Assembly: GCA_017590115.1 (NCBI GenBank)
Contig: JAGGNK010008559.1
Coordinates: forward strand, 7,371,888 to 7,435,887
Reading direction: 5' to 3'
DNA from: Montifringilla adamsi
Taxonomy: Eukaryota; Chordata; Aves; Passeriformes; Passeridae
DNA length: 64,000 nt
Positions 27,449 to 40,100 of this stretch are shown here, piece by piece. Numbering within the stretch: the stretch's first letter is position 1; each line of letters begins with the position of its first letter. Below the pieces are notes generated by a model. The model saw only the letters and a list, made by a program, of their open reading frames with translations, did no database searches and was not told the origin of the DNA. The translations under genes and the position numbers were made by a program.

Positions 27449-30400
27449 TGTTCATTTCCTCACTATTGCTTTTCAAGCTAAATATTACATGTTTAGGAGC
27501 AACTTCAAAGATTTAACATTCTAGCCTCTGAATTTTATTAAGGAAAACTCTTTCAATAGCACAAAGCATTTGCTTGCTACAATAAGTTTGTAATTCATGC
27601 ACTGACAAACTTGCATTTTAAGACACTAATATTTATGTTGAAGGAAGAAATACATTCTTGAAGGAAGATTACACTTTTTCCCACCTTGCTACCTAATATT
27701 TGAAGCACAGAAAAAGGACCCTAAAAGGTATTAATAGGTAGCACACTAAATTCCCTTCTGTAGATTTACTTCTCTTTCTCCTCTAATGTGCTTTGTTTAA
27801 CTGCATTAGTCTACTTTTTCTCCAAAGAAAGATGGCTTTTTTAAGACCCTGATGACAGCAGCATGATTTGTGGGTGCACATGACTTGTCATGCTAAAATT
27901 TAAAAATATGGCTCTTATTTTGAGTCTGCATTAAACTGTAAAAAAGTACATTGTGTCTGGTAAGTGACTGACTGTAGCCCCTTTGTCCACAGTAGCCTTG
28001 GAGTGCTTTTGAGAGCTTCATCCAGGGCAGAACCTTTTCCACAAAATCAGAATGGAATTTTGGAAAAGAGTGGGGAGGGAGAGTCAAAACTTAAATAGAA
28101 TCATGGTAGCATTTAAGTTGGTTGTATCATGTATTTGGTACTCCAATGTAAAACAACTACAGGTTTAAAACGCTACAGCTTTCATATGATGTCAATATTT
28201 ATTTCTCTTTACTCCACCTGTTCACAGTCAGCACTGAGGAGGATCTGCTCAGGTCTTAGCTGGGATGCTTGGTTTTCCACAAACACAGATTATGTTTGTA
28301 TCCTAACATATTTTTGACTGGACTGTGTCCAATCATTAAGGAAGACCACAGAGATCCTCTAACACTGCCATGGCTATAAAATATTTTCCATTGGCATGCA
28401 ACTGCTACAGAGGGCAATTCCCTCTGCCAACAAATTTAACAGTACCAAAATCAAGCTTCAACTGAGAAAAAACCTGGGAAGAAATGTACTTTCTCTCATG
28501 ATCCAGCAAAGCCTGAAGTTTCAGACCATCAGGACACTTCACAAGGTTTATCCACTCCACTGTGAGCAGCCTCCTTCCAAAGCTGCCATTACAATCGCTT
28601 TGCTCATGTTTCAGCACTGTTGGATCCAGGTATTTCATTCTAGCACATCTTTAATTTCCAAAACTAGATTTATTTATGGAGCAGACCACTTCCTTTCTGG
28701 AAAGGTTATATACCTTTCAACACCTGTAATGAATATATAGCTTAATGAATTCATCAGGAGCCTGATGGAAAGACCTTGAAATTAAGTGGAATCTGTTCAA
28801 CAGTTTGCTGCCTGAAGAAAATACAGAATGCTCAGCTTGGACAAAGGATGATGCATTTGCATTTAACAGCCAATTTTAGGCAAGAAATTCAACGCTTCTC
28901 TCCCTGGGCCCCATGATGTGCGCAGCCTCAGCTAGGCTTTGATCCAAAACCCTTGACCTAACTCTCCGAGGTACAAACACTGTAGCACAGGAATTGTTTG
29001 ATATAGATGCTCTCTAAATTGTTTCCCAGAGAACATTCAAATAAAACAGGCATTGTACTTCAGCAGGCAGCCCTGTCCTTCTGTAGGAAAGCTGACATTC
29101 ATTTACAGAGAGGGCAGCAAAGCTGTCCAAGGATCGCCAGGTGCTAAAGAGAAGGGCAGGGCCTTCCTGCTGTCCAGCATATCCAGGAAGATAGGAAATC
29201 ACTGAAACCATGCAGCAATGAGTAACCAATTGTTTTGAGTGAGACTTTCTGTGGTACCCTGTCTGCACACTTTATAAATCATTGACAGGTTTGTTATGCA
29301 AGTGGTCACTGGCACCTTGTAAACAGATCTTCTCCATGCTCTGTTGATCTTTCCACTGCAATTTGTTGCAGGCCTAATAGCTGTTTAAGTAATTTCTGAC
29401 ATGGAAGAGCCCAGGCCGGATCCAAAAGTGTAAACCAGAACCCTTAGGCTTAGCTGTTAAATCCAGGCAGCTACCACTGAGCTCAGAGCACGTGCATTTG
29501 AGTGCCTGGCATTGTCAGTGCAGCACACTCAGAGCCTCCACAGCAAGTTCTGACTGCCGCTTCCAATGCCTCCATTTAGGGGATCAAAACTGGAAATTCT
29601 GGGACATTCAAAAAGGGAGGTGAAACTTTAGAGTGGAAATGCTAGACAGGCTGAAGAAGAAGTCAGCTCTTGGGTTCAGTCTGTCTGCATGTAATGGACA
29701 GAAATACTTCCTTCAGGAGGTCAGTTTTGCATTATTTTAGTTATTGTTGTTGACATTGGTCATAATCACCAGACCAGATAATTGTCACATCAGTAACATG
29801 AGTTTATGTCACCTGGCTACTTGTAAAGTAGATTGATGAGAAAATCTAAATATACCTGGGCTGATAACACCAAATGCTGTATACACTGTCAGCCCCTGGA
29901 AACCAAGTTTTAGTCAGATGGCAATAGATTTCAGTAAAATACTCTGGATTTACACCAAAAGCAATGAGAGCAGACTGAATTTTTATTAAATTCACCTGCA
30001 TTTGTAATCACAGGCTTACTAGCCTACTACCAAAATTTCATCTAAAAGGCATCAGTACTAGTGGCAAAAATGGCATTCTGGCCAGAACAAATATTTTACT
30101 TTCAGTAAATAAATTTTCACCTTCCTGCTTAAGAATAATCTTGTTGAATTACAGCTGAAAATCTCAGAAGCCCTTTGCTTCCAATATACGCTACTAATGA
30201 AGGTAAGGGACACATTGCAGCTCAAGATCCAGCAGGATCTTCCAGTGAGAGGCTAGGAACTCCACAGAAGCATGATCTAATGGAAAAAATATGATCAAAT
30301 GCAACCCTCAGTAGAAAAGTTCTTTATACTTCCCTTTTTCAAGGGACGTTTTTACTGGTATAACATTAGCTGATTCTGGGAAATGTCAAGTCTGCCTACA

Positions 30401-30772
30401 AAAGGATTAAGAAAAGGGGTTTAGAAAAATAGGACACATAAATCAAGATTCTCCATAAAACTGCAGATGATAGGGGTTTTTTTAATTATTAGTCATTTTT
30501 TGGAAAAACCAGGGGACTCCATTTTCATCAAGTGTCTGCTCTGTACCCTTTAGCATAACTTAATAAGTAGAAACACAGGAAGAGAAAAGGCAGTAAAATG
30601 CAGATATGGATGGGAAGGTTTTATCTTTGCCATGAAACTGACACTCCTACAGAAAACCCCTACTGAAACCTCAGCCTGAACACTTCCCTGCCCTGCCAGA
30701 CCTATTTTCCTGCATTTTCATTCTTCAGTGCTCAGGAAGGCATTGTAGCCTGGAGGACTAAATCAGGCATCT

Positions 30773-30907
30773 GTGACCTCAGTGCCAGCAGCACAATTCC
30801 AGAGGTCACTCCAGCCACAGTCCTCGGGTCCTCACTCAGGCTCCCTCCATCCCAGAACATCATTCCAGCTGCAGGAGGCTGCTGTGTGCCACACTCCTGG
30901 TGTGGCA
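30773..30907. other. Two inverted repeats in a GC-richer patch
   Basis: gtgacctc (30773-30780) and gaggtcac (30802-30809) are perfect reverse complements 21 bases apart, each carrying the nuclear-receptor half site AGGTCA. Further on, tgccacac (30887-30894), a 5-base loop and gtgtggca (30900-30907) form a perfect 8-bp stem. The patch is GC-richer than its surroundings. No gene is recognised. Confidence 0.4.
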
Positions 30908-32717
30908 GGAAATTGGTCTCGGCATGGTGTACATTTCCCCTTGTTGTTATCGTTATTTTCATTCACAGAAACAATTTAATAACTAGCAAAGGGAGAAACT
31001 GCCATAAGCATTAGGATGTTTTGTCTAGGATCCTGGCTCCAAGCCTGGAATTTTTGTCATTAGGTGATATGATAACATTAGCAAATAATCATGATAATAC
31101 CAATATGATAAACAATATCAGAAGATAAAAGTAACACAGTGTAAGCACTCTTTACTATTTTGTCTTTTTCTCACTTGCATTATTGCACACCACTGATTAT
31201 CTGCTTTCCTGTATGAGTCACATCAAGTTATATCATTTATCCTTCCAGAAGGTTCAGAGGATATCATAAACCATGGAGAGCAAAGCTTGTTCTGCACCCT
31301 AATGTAATCTCAAGTGCCTGGCGCTATAATTGTCTGCCTATTGACTGCTCTGCTTATGGGGCATTTAAAGCAAAGGAAAACAGTGCCTGACTGCAATTTT
31401 TTTCCTCCATTCATATTCCCCTTTAGACATGATGCTTTCTCTCACTTTCTCTTGCCTATCTTTCCATTGCTCCCTTGTCCTTCCTTTTCCCAGCCTCCTT
31501 CCTTCCTCCTCAGTCTCCAGGGTGAAATGAATCCTTTCTTTTTCCTAAGCCTGAGACTGAACTCACATCCACAGAACCCTCTAAAAATTATTTGGGCTCC
31601 TTCAGGGAGGTGGGGTGTCCTACAGGTCTTAACCAACAGCCATAAAATCAGCAAGTGCACCCAAGAATGCTCTGGGCATAGAATCCAAGTGGCTGTGGAG
31701 CCATCTCACCAAACACAACCAAACCAAACAGTAACCACAGAAAATGTGCAAGAATGTATTGAAACATCAGCTCCATCCCTCCCATCTGCTCCCCAGATTT
31801 GAGTCACAAAAATCTTTGGTAAATGTCATATAACCTTCATTTAAATATGTTAATTCATCAAGTTTTCATTCCATCTACTTCCTGAATACAGTCAATAAAT
31901 TATAAATGCTTATGTCCAATGATTTGGAAAGGTTTATCATCCAAAAGCTTCCAATTTCCTCTTTTCTTTTGGAAAGCTTTTGTGTTGCTAAGGCAGAAGA
32001 TGGAACAGATTACAGTGTATCATCCTGGTGTAACAGGATTAATTTGTTCTAAGGAAGCCAGGTTAGAAAAAGATTTTTTTTCACAACTACACATAGAGTG
32101 CCTGTGCATTACACTTCCAGTTTACATCACATGATTTTTTTTTAATTTCTATTCACACAAAATTTGTGTATGCAAACTGCCACTGCACACCTTAGGCACA
32201 CAATTCTTTACACACTGTTCTCCTAAAAAATTGCATTTTGCAAGTGTTGCAAAATTATCAAATATCATTCCATTGAACATCAAAGTGGGTGAAAAGCTTT
32301 TTCCAAAGTGTGGGCTAAATTTACATTGTTCAGTCCTGGTATAAAATAGGCTAAAAGGCATAAAAGTAATCCAATAACAATTTCATTTAACAAGACTCTA
32401 CTATGATCAGTTGATACCAAAAAGCAGGTGTTTAAATATTTTTAAAATTAAGTCAGTGTTAATTCATTGTTGTGTTGTGTGCTCCATGAAATCCAATTGG
32501 AAAATCAGTGTTTGCCCATGCTGTATTTTAGAAACACTTTCCCACAATTTCTGAATGATGAAAAATGCAGCCACATTAAAAAAGTGCTCCTCTCTAGCAC
32601 TTCATATTGCAGGTTATGACATGACCTTTACTTCCACTATTCACTCTTTAGTCTGTGAATAATAGATAATTATACATAATATAAAATTATAATTATTGTT
32701 CATTTCATCATTTTCAA

Positions 32718-32751
32718 AGAGCTACCTGTAAAACAGAGCTACCTGTGAAAT
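32718..32751. repeat. Perfectly adjacent tandem 17-mer
   Basis: agagctacctgtaaaac (32718-32734) is followed at once by agagctacctgtgaaat (32735-32751), with two mismatches. Each copy contains the E-box-like half ctacctgt. Confidence 0.88.
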
Positions 32752-34706
32752 GCATTTTTCACTACAGAACTTCTTTTCAAAAATGCCTTCTTTACAATTA
32801 GGAATAAAGGGAAAAAAAATCATTTTTCTGTTTAAAAATGTGCAAAACTACAAAGTTTTTTCAGGGATTGTGACATACAGAAGTCTTGATCCTGTGGGTT
32901 ACATTAGGGACAACCCAAGGAGTTCACACCTAACTTAACTGTGGTAACTGGAAACAAGAGGAGTGCAGTGAAGCGAAGTCCATCTCATGACCAAAGGAGT
33001 TTGTTGCTCTCAGCTCCCAACTTGTGCCCACAAAATGCTGTAAGAAACCCATTTTCAATTTTGCACTTGAAACCATGCTAAAGGTGGAGGGCCCCAAACT
33101 CTACAAGGCACTTAGAGCCAAGCATCCCTTGCCTGTTTTAATGAGTGATGGAAAAGTTAGAAAGCAGGGCCATAATTTTTCAAGCATTTGGAGGCCTGAG
33201 CAATGTTAACATGAGTGCAGAACAGAAATGTTTTTCTTTTAATCAGATTCTGAAGCAATGCCAGCACCATCCCAGCGTAATGGCACAGGGTAGAGTTCAG
33301 AAAGCAGAAAATACCAAGATGCTGATCTGTGGTACCACCCAGTGCCTGCTGTAAGTCACAGAGCACATATTACAGACCCTGTACAGTCTCACTGGAATAA
33401 TGGTGCTCTTGCTTTTCTTTCCAAAAGTGAAAGGTGTAATTCTACTACTTTTCTGTGAACGTTTTTGAAGCAATGACCATGGGTTCCAGTCCTATCTGGA
33501 GGACCAATCTGACTTGCCTGCATTTTCACATATTTATGGTTTACATTCAGCTCTCAAAAGCAGTTCCAAACTACCAAACCCACAACAGCTGTTTTCAGAA
33601 ATAAGCATTTCTTATCATTCAGTATCAAGCATCAGAGCCCATTAGAGTATGGAAGGAATGCCACAAATGAACTGGGTTTCTAGAGTCCTAGGAGATTTGT
33701 TTCAGTTTCTAATCAAACTGGTTCCCAGACTTAATTCAATCAGCCTTTATTTTTCCTACACTTGGCAGGAGAAGGACTTTTTTTTCCAGAAGCAATTACT
33801 GTAAATATAAATGGCTAAGCACTCAAGCAGTATATTAACAATTCTAAATCCTTTTCTTCTGCCCTTGATCATAAAAACCCTTCCATGCAAGCAACAGTAA
33901 TGCCCCTTTTATAGCATAAAAAGTATAAAGAAAGACCATCTGGGCTGGCATGCCTGCCTTTCTCATACTTACACAGATTCAAGGTGACCCCTGCAATGTT
34001 TCAGACTCCCTGATCCCTTCCGAAAGAAGCGGAGACTTCTTCCAGCTTCTCTTATTCCCAGGATCTTTTAAAGTGCATCAGATGTATTAGAGATGATGGA
34101 AGAAGAGGAAGGAAGGGGAATGATATGAACTGATACAGTTGCTATGACCTGTGTGCATTTCAAGCTCATTTTGAAATAAATTTGTCCAGTTAGAGGATAG
34201 TGACTTCCCATATTAAGATCAACAAGGGGGGAAAGCATCTAAGTGAGACTGACTTTCACTGCTAAATCAGCTTTAAATGTTAATCATGTGGTGACACAAC
34301 ATGCTTAAGTGTTGAAAAGACAGGACCCTGCCATAATCAAAGTGACACCGCAAGAAACACCTACTTTGAGCAGGGAAAAGCTTTAGGTTTGCACAGTAGG
34401 CTTCCCAGATAAAACAGCACAGGCAATTGCAGTTGTACAAATGTATATATACACCCATAAAGAAGGGGATAGGAAAATAAAGAAATAGAGTGAAGAGTGA
34501 AGCAGGGAAGCTGGTTTATAATTGTGGAGCTGAAAATAAGCACTGAATTAATAACTATCATCAGACCCTGTATCATGAAATATGTGTTCACTTCTGGCAG
34601 CAGACTTGCAAGTGGTTTGGTATTTTTAAGCTATTTCAACCACCAGATCACTTAATCCCATTTGCAACCAAGAAACACCATTGATTACCTAAAATGTAGG
34701 GAAAAG

Positions 34707-34756
34707 TCCTTTTCTTGTACTTCAGGTGTGTGAAATCCTTTTCTTGTGCTTCAGGT
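34707..34756. repeat. Two-copy tandem duplication, 29-bp period
   Basis: A 21-base unit, tccttttcttg then t(a/g)cttcaggt with one mismatch, occurs at 34707-34727 and 34736-34756. Each unit ends in ttcaggt. Confidence 0.9.
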
Positions 34757-35639
34757 AGGAGTCTCAGAAATCCCTGGAAGAGAAAAGGAAAAAGGTTATT
34801 AAAAGGTGGATGCTTTCAGGTAGCAACACCTATGAAGAGGTGCACCACATAACAAACTACTACCCAGACAGTGTGAGGTGGCAGGAAAGTTCTTTTTACA
34901 GGAAATTCCCCAATTATCTTAGTTTAATGGTGCATGTTTTCAACTAAAGCAAGGTCCCTCCTTTATAATCAAATTTAAAATCGACATCATAAAGCATAAT
35001 CACACAGGCAAATAATTAAATAGACTCTAACAGAAAGGACAGGCATCATCCCTTGCCAGTTGGTGTTGAAGAGGTATCAGAAGCAGACTTCTTCATTTCT
35101 TCCCTTCCTAAATTCATAGCACTGCCCTTGCATCCTTCAGCATTGCTTTAATCAAGAATAGTCCTATGGAATTTTCATACCCAATGCAAATACTGAATAT
35201 AAGGGTTTTAAACATACTAAAAGAACAGATCAAGACCATGTCACCTGTGGCAGAAAAATTACACAGATTATGTTTATTTTTATGAGTTTCACTTCAAACA
35301 TTTGGTTTCATTACATTTTACAAAAAGAGCCTTTTAAAAAAATTTTGCTCATCTTTTAACACCTGGCTACATTGCTTTTCTTTTATTACATGAAAAAAGG
35401 CCGTGATGTTTACCTCTATTTCATTTAATAAACAGTCTCTTATACTGTAGCACAAAGCATTAGGAAGTTACCCAGCTGCTAAAGAAAAGCTCTTTAATGC
35501 TGACATTGTTGAACTTACTCATGTTTCTTTCTTATGTATTCAAGTCAACTTCTGTAACATTTCCTTATGCCGGATTGTCATTCTATTTTACCAACATAAA
35601 GGCAACCCTTCACAATCTAAGATGAACATTTTGTATTTG

Positions 35640-35960
35640 CATGGGGGGATTTTTTTAAAGTTTAATTAGACGCTTTAACACTGTCAAGTTGTTAGGCAAC
35701 AATTTACAGTCGGGATGGGTTACAAAGGAAGCTCCCAGATCACAAAGGTCCCAGAGCTTTTGAATGGTTTCTCCACTTTTTTTGTCCATGCACGCTGCTG
35801 TGTGCTTAAAGAGTGACATCACTCATCTGCATTATTGTGCTGTACATTCATCAAAGTACTGATTAGAATCTAAAAGTTCTCAAATAGCAGTAGGATTTAG
35901 TAATTTGTAATCAGATACATAAGAGTGAACAAAAGGAAGTATCAGTGCTTTCAAAGGGAG
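35640..35960. other. CNE-like non-coding segment
   Basis: The stretch has mixed, non-repetitive composition with taatta (35663-35668), an RFX-like gttaggcaac near 35691-35700, two acaaagg TCF/SOX-type cores near 35715-35750, and the near-palindrome gagtgacatcactc (35811-35824), whose 6-bp arms flank a CRE-like centre. No frame is maintained. It resembles conserved non-coding elements, but this is an impression from motif content only. Confidence 0.22.
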
Positions 35961-36056
35961 TTTGTGACCTTCTGGTGCAGGTTCTGGAATGACTTTCTCT
36001 GCTGATTTTAAATTGTACCTGAATGGCAATATTAACAAAGCAGCTGGATGTATATT

Positions 36057-36067
36057 CCAGCAGAGGG
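36057..36067 (+). promoter_or_regulatory. CTCF-core-like motif
   Basis: ccagcagaggg matches the first 11 positions of the CTCF core CCASYAGRKGGCRS; the following C is replaced by A. The same 11-mer recurs at 41622 and 41786 on the same strand. Confidence 0.22.
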
Positions 36068-36601
36068 AAAGTCAAGAATCTACTCTGTAATTACATTTTG
36101 ATATTTTATTTACTTTAGGAGTATTAGTACAAGAGAAGGCAGAAAGATATGAGCAGCTTAGTACGGTGAGAGTCTCAGATTTTAAATTTGCAGTGGCTAA
36201 CACTTGTAGTAGTGATGTTCTGGTTTCCCAGGGGCATTCTGCTGCATTGCTGCTGCTTTTTCGTCAATTTGAGGCCGTGGAAGCTTTGCTTTGATCACAG
36301 ATCCATAATGTGCATGTGTTAGGTACTATGTGAAAAATGTAATGATAGCTGACATAATATATCTATGGTGGGTATGAGCCCACTCTCTCTCTGAGGCTAT
36401 GGAGAAGATTTCAATCTACATCTTGGTATGAAACAAGCCAAGCATTTTAGTTTTATTTCCATCACAAAGAAACCCATTTCAATAGCAAATTTGTCTCCCT
36501 TCAGAGCAGCTCTTCTATCTGCATAAAATGCCAATAAATCACTCCATACTTGACTATTCTGGTGCACAGCAAATCCCAAAGAAAGTTTAGGGTTTCAAGT
36601 C

Positions 36602-37130
36602 AAGACATCTTTGTTGATGACCTCAAGGCTCTTGCAGATCCCAGGTGGAACTCTGCTCATGAGCTCCCTTCTCACTTTCAGCCTCCCAGGCAATATCTGC
36701 TGCTTCCAGGGTTTCATTAGGTTATTGCCTTGCTTACAAAAGGCAGATATGTTTAGATGACAGGCAGGGGCCTTGCTCCCACACAGCAAGGCCCATGTCT
36801 CTCTTTTCAAGGTATTGACAGCCTATTTCAGTGCAGATACTTGGTCACCGCCTCCCACAGCCAGACAAGGATCCAGAAGAATCTCTGGACTTTCCATCCC
36901 AGGCAGGGGCCTGCAGGGACCCCACTCAGCAGCTCAGAGCTGCTTCAGACTGTTCAAAATTGTCTTCAGCTGCAACATCCTCCCAAGGGCTGCTGCAGCA
37001 GCTGGGGCTTGCCAGAGTTCACAGATGGTTTAAGCCTCCCTCCTGGCCAGTCTCAGCTACATCCCAAGCCTGTTCCCCCCCATAGAAGGCACAGCAAGAG
37101 GATGCTGCAGGGCCCAGGCTCCTGAAGCTT
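36602..37130. other. GC-richer, frame-rich block
   Basis: All three + frames and one minus frame stay open for 70-122 codons (for example + 36757-37125, + 36773-37033, + 36831-37085). Simultaneous openness in overlapping frames argues against a single selected coding frame. Composition is GC-richer than the flanks, with CAGC- and CTGC-rich words. It may be a non-coding exon or an old repeat. Confidence 0.3.
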
Positions 37131-40100
37131 AGGGGTACTGAGGAATTGCCTCATGCAAGGCAATGGATGCAAGCCAGGGATCTGGCTCAGCACTGCTTCT
37201 TTCAGATAGGGATTCTCCCCACACACACACTGCTCTCATTAAAGGAAAGTTGCCATGTGTTAGATAACTCTAAACTATCAGCAAGAAGGAACAGTGGGAA
37301 GCATTTCCTTCAAATGACTGGATACTGTGAACTTTACTTAGGTTTTAAAAATTCCATGTCAAGCAGCTTCCCTCAAAATGCACAGATGTCCATTTGTGCA
37401 GCTCAGGGGGTGAAAAGTTCCTGCATATTCCGGGAATACAGCTACATGTCTGCACATCCACGGATTTTGGAAACACTACCAGCTGCTTCTATTTCCAAAG
37501 GTTGAGTTCACACTGTATTGTAAGAGATCATTTCAGTAGGTCAGAGAGAACATGAACTCAGGGTCTGGAAGGAAGGTCCCTAACGGGGGCTCTCAGAATC
37601 TGCTCTTGTTTTCAGCTGCAGCCTTGTTTTTCAGAGCTCTGCCAGCACCAGCAGCTCCTGCTCACAGAAGCAATTTGATTTTTGGCCATTTTTACAAAGC
37701 ACACAGTTCCCATTCTACAGCCCACGTTCTGCCTTTGTTCCTTGTCATTAAAACTTCACTAACAACAGGCGGGGGTGTAAATGAATGGAGACTCTGCTCC
37801 CCTCTTCTGTTTCCTGAACTCCAGCCAAAATCATCACGTTTCATACATCCTGAATAAAATCATAAATCCTTCCCCATGGGGAGCAGGGTGTTCCCCTTGG
37901 AAGTTGGCCTGTGGTTCCAAACCACTTCAGGAATATAGGCCAGGTTTCTAAAACTGAAACAGAGGCATGTCCGACTTTTTTGCAATACATAACTTTTGCT
38001 TCCTTTTCTCTGAAAACAATGCTTTGCATGCTTTTAAAATAATATTCCCTCCTGAATCTGTACATTTAAAAATTGCATAGCCGGGCTGCCAGATGCTATA
38101 AATTGTCCCAGCTCAACTGGAAATGAGGAATCTATTCTGCCTTATGCAGGGGGAGGATGTGCAGAATTTTAAACCCATTTTTATATGCAGCCTCACTTAT
38201 GCTAAGGTGTTGCTGGAGATTACTTAGGCCTGACCTTTATGATACGTTAAAATACTTCTGGTTTTTTCTCACAATTATCATTATCATCTTCTCCTGGATG
38301 GTATAGCCTACAGTATATTCATTTATTAGTGAAATTAAATTTCAACAGGGAGAGCACTTGGGTAAAACATCCTCAGGCTTTTGGGCATTCTGAGGGAAAT
38401 CATGTGTATAAATGAGGTTTTCATACACATGAACTTTTCCCAGAAAATAAAGAGGCAGCTACTTCACTGAAATTCTGGTAATTATCCTCATATATAATGT
38501 GAAAGTAATGATCTATCATGGCCCATAAAATAAGTGAAGTCCAGTAAATAAGCAGTTTTGCCAGAAGTCAGCATGTTTTTCTAAAACCTTTATTTGCTGG
38601 GTTTTGACTGATTCAGTACAGCAGGTTCATTAAGTCATTAAATCCCTTCTGTGCATTAAAGATCTTCTGCTGTTCCTGGCACACACTGGCACTATGTGCA
38701 CATTGGGAAATTCCCATCTGTCTGTCCAGGAATATCTGTTTCCTTTTCAGCTTGGACTGCAAACTCAGCACATCATTCTGCATTCATGTCCATCAGTGAT
38801 TTTGTGCCAGCCACCTCATTCAGGAACAGAATTGTTTTAAACTAGAGAAAACTTCATCATATTTTTCTTACCCCCTTACACCTTCTTTTTCTTACCCCCT
38901 GCCCCCCAAACTGGATGTGAAGGGAAATGCTAAAACACTGCAGAATCTATCTTATTGTAATTCAAAACCAGAAACCCAGTAGTAGCTATCTTTCATGATA
39001 GGGTCTGGACTTTGTGTTTCACTATTGCACAATAATAGATTTAGCATGTTTAGGATCAGGAAATAAATTGGAAAAGCAGCTTAAAATCACTGTGCACCAA
39101 ACCCTAAAGCTTCACCAGATCCAGGAGGGTCAGACTCAAATTATTTGACCTATTCTGGGATTCTTATGTGCCCTGAATGACAATGCTCCCTGCTGAGGGT
39201 TTTCCAGCTTGTGGCACAGGACTCAATTAAACAAACATCAGCCAACCTCTGACCCCAGCACGCCTCTTTAATGTTCACATTATTTGCCCATCCATAAGGC
39301 AGACAACGCTCAAGCCACAGTTGCCACAGTAACTTGGATAAAGTGCCACAGAGAAAACTGCAAAACTCATGTAATACAAGTACCAATTTTTCTAACCAGC
39401 AAAAGGCTCCTTCTGAAAGCAAGAAGAACACTTCCAAAAAGTGGTCTCAAAAAGGTCTCAAAAAGAAATTGCAATTATTTGCTATGTCACAGTATCCCAT
39501 AATCACCTGCAGCCACTAAAATCCATAGGGAAAACACAACAAAATTTTAGTAACAAAGCATGAGATAGACTTAGGAAAGCTGTTTCCAGAGTAGTGCCCA
39601 GTGGCTGCCTGCAGCAAGCTCATTCAAACAAATCTCATCTCTGATTAAGCTGTATAACAGCAGCATTTGAAGGGCTGAGGTGTAATTCTCATGAGCATGA
39701 TATCCTTTGTGCTCCGAGAAGGAAGAGAAAATTATTGAGGTTATCCACCATTCTAGAGAAATGTGATGCCTGGTATTAAAAGTATTTTACACTCACTCTT
39801 TTCCTGGCTCTCTCTACTTGCAACATCTCTGTGGTGAATTTCTGAACTGAACTGTGGGGGTGGTTTTATTGCTTCCTGACCATAAATGAGAAAGCAAAGT
39901 CATTTTTAAAAATCAATTACCTGTAAAATGCAGTATCAGAAATTAATATTTTTTTCCTTCTTTATTTACTAAGGGGAGCTAAAATAATTTGCTCTAAACA
40001 TAGTTTCTGTGGAAACACAAGCTGCCTGTCAGAGTCATTGTCAGCCACAGGAACTCTGCAGAATGAAAGCAAAGGTTACTTGGTTTTGGTGTATTTTGGC

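Larger units (their letters stand above)
27449..35640. other. Non-coding; no gene seen
   Basis: Contains a run of five GATA cores at 31065-31128, a pyrimidine-rich stretch at 31435-31520, an AT-rich patch at 32650-32700 and the small tandem duplications listed separately. The longest frame (+ to 31802) opens on GTG; from its first ATG at 31356 it has 148 codons and is partly translated pyrimidine tract. No gene is supported. Confidence 0.62.

Noticed and set aside
31314..31802. 162-codon + frame
   Set aside because: Opens on GTG; the first ATG is at 31356. Much of it is translated pyrimidine-rich DNA, with no domain or splice context.
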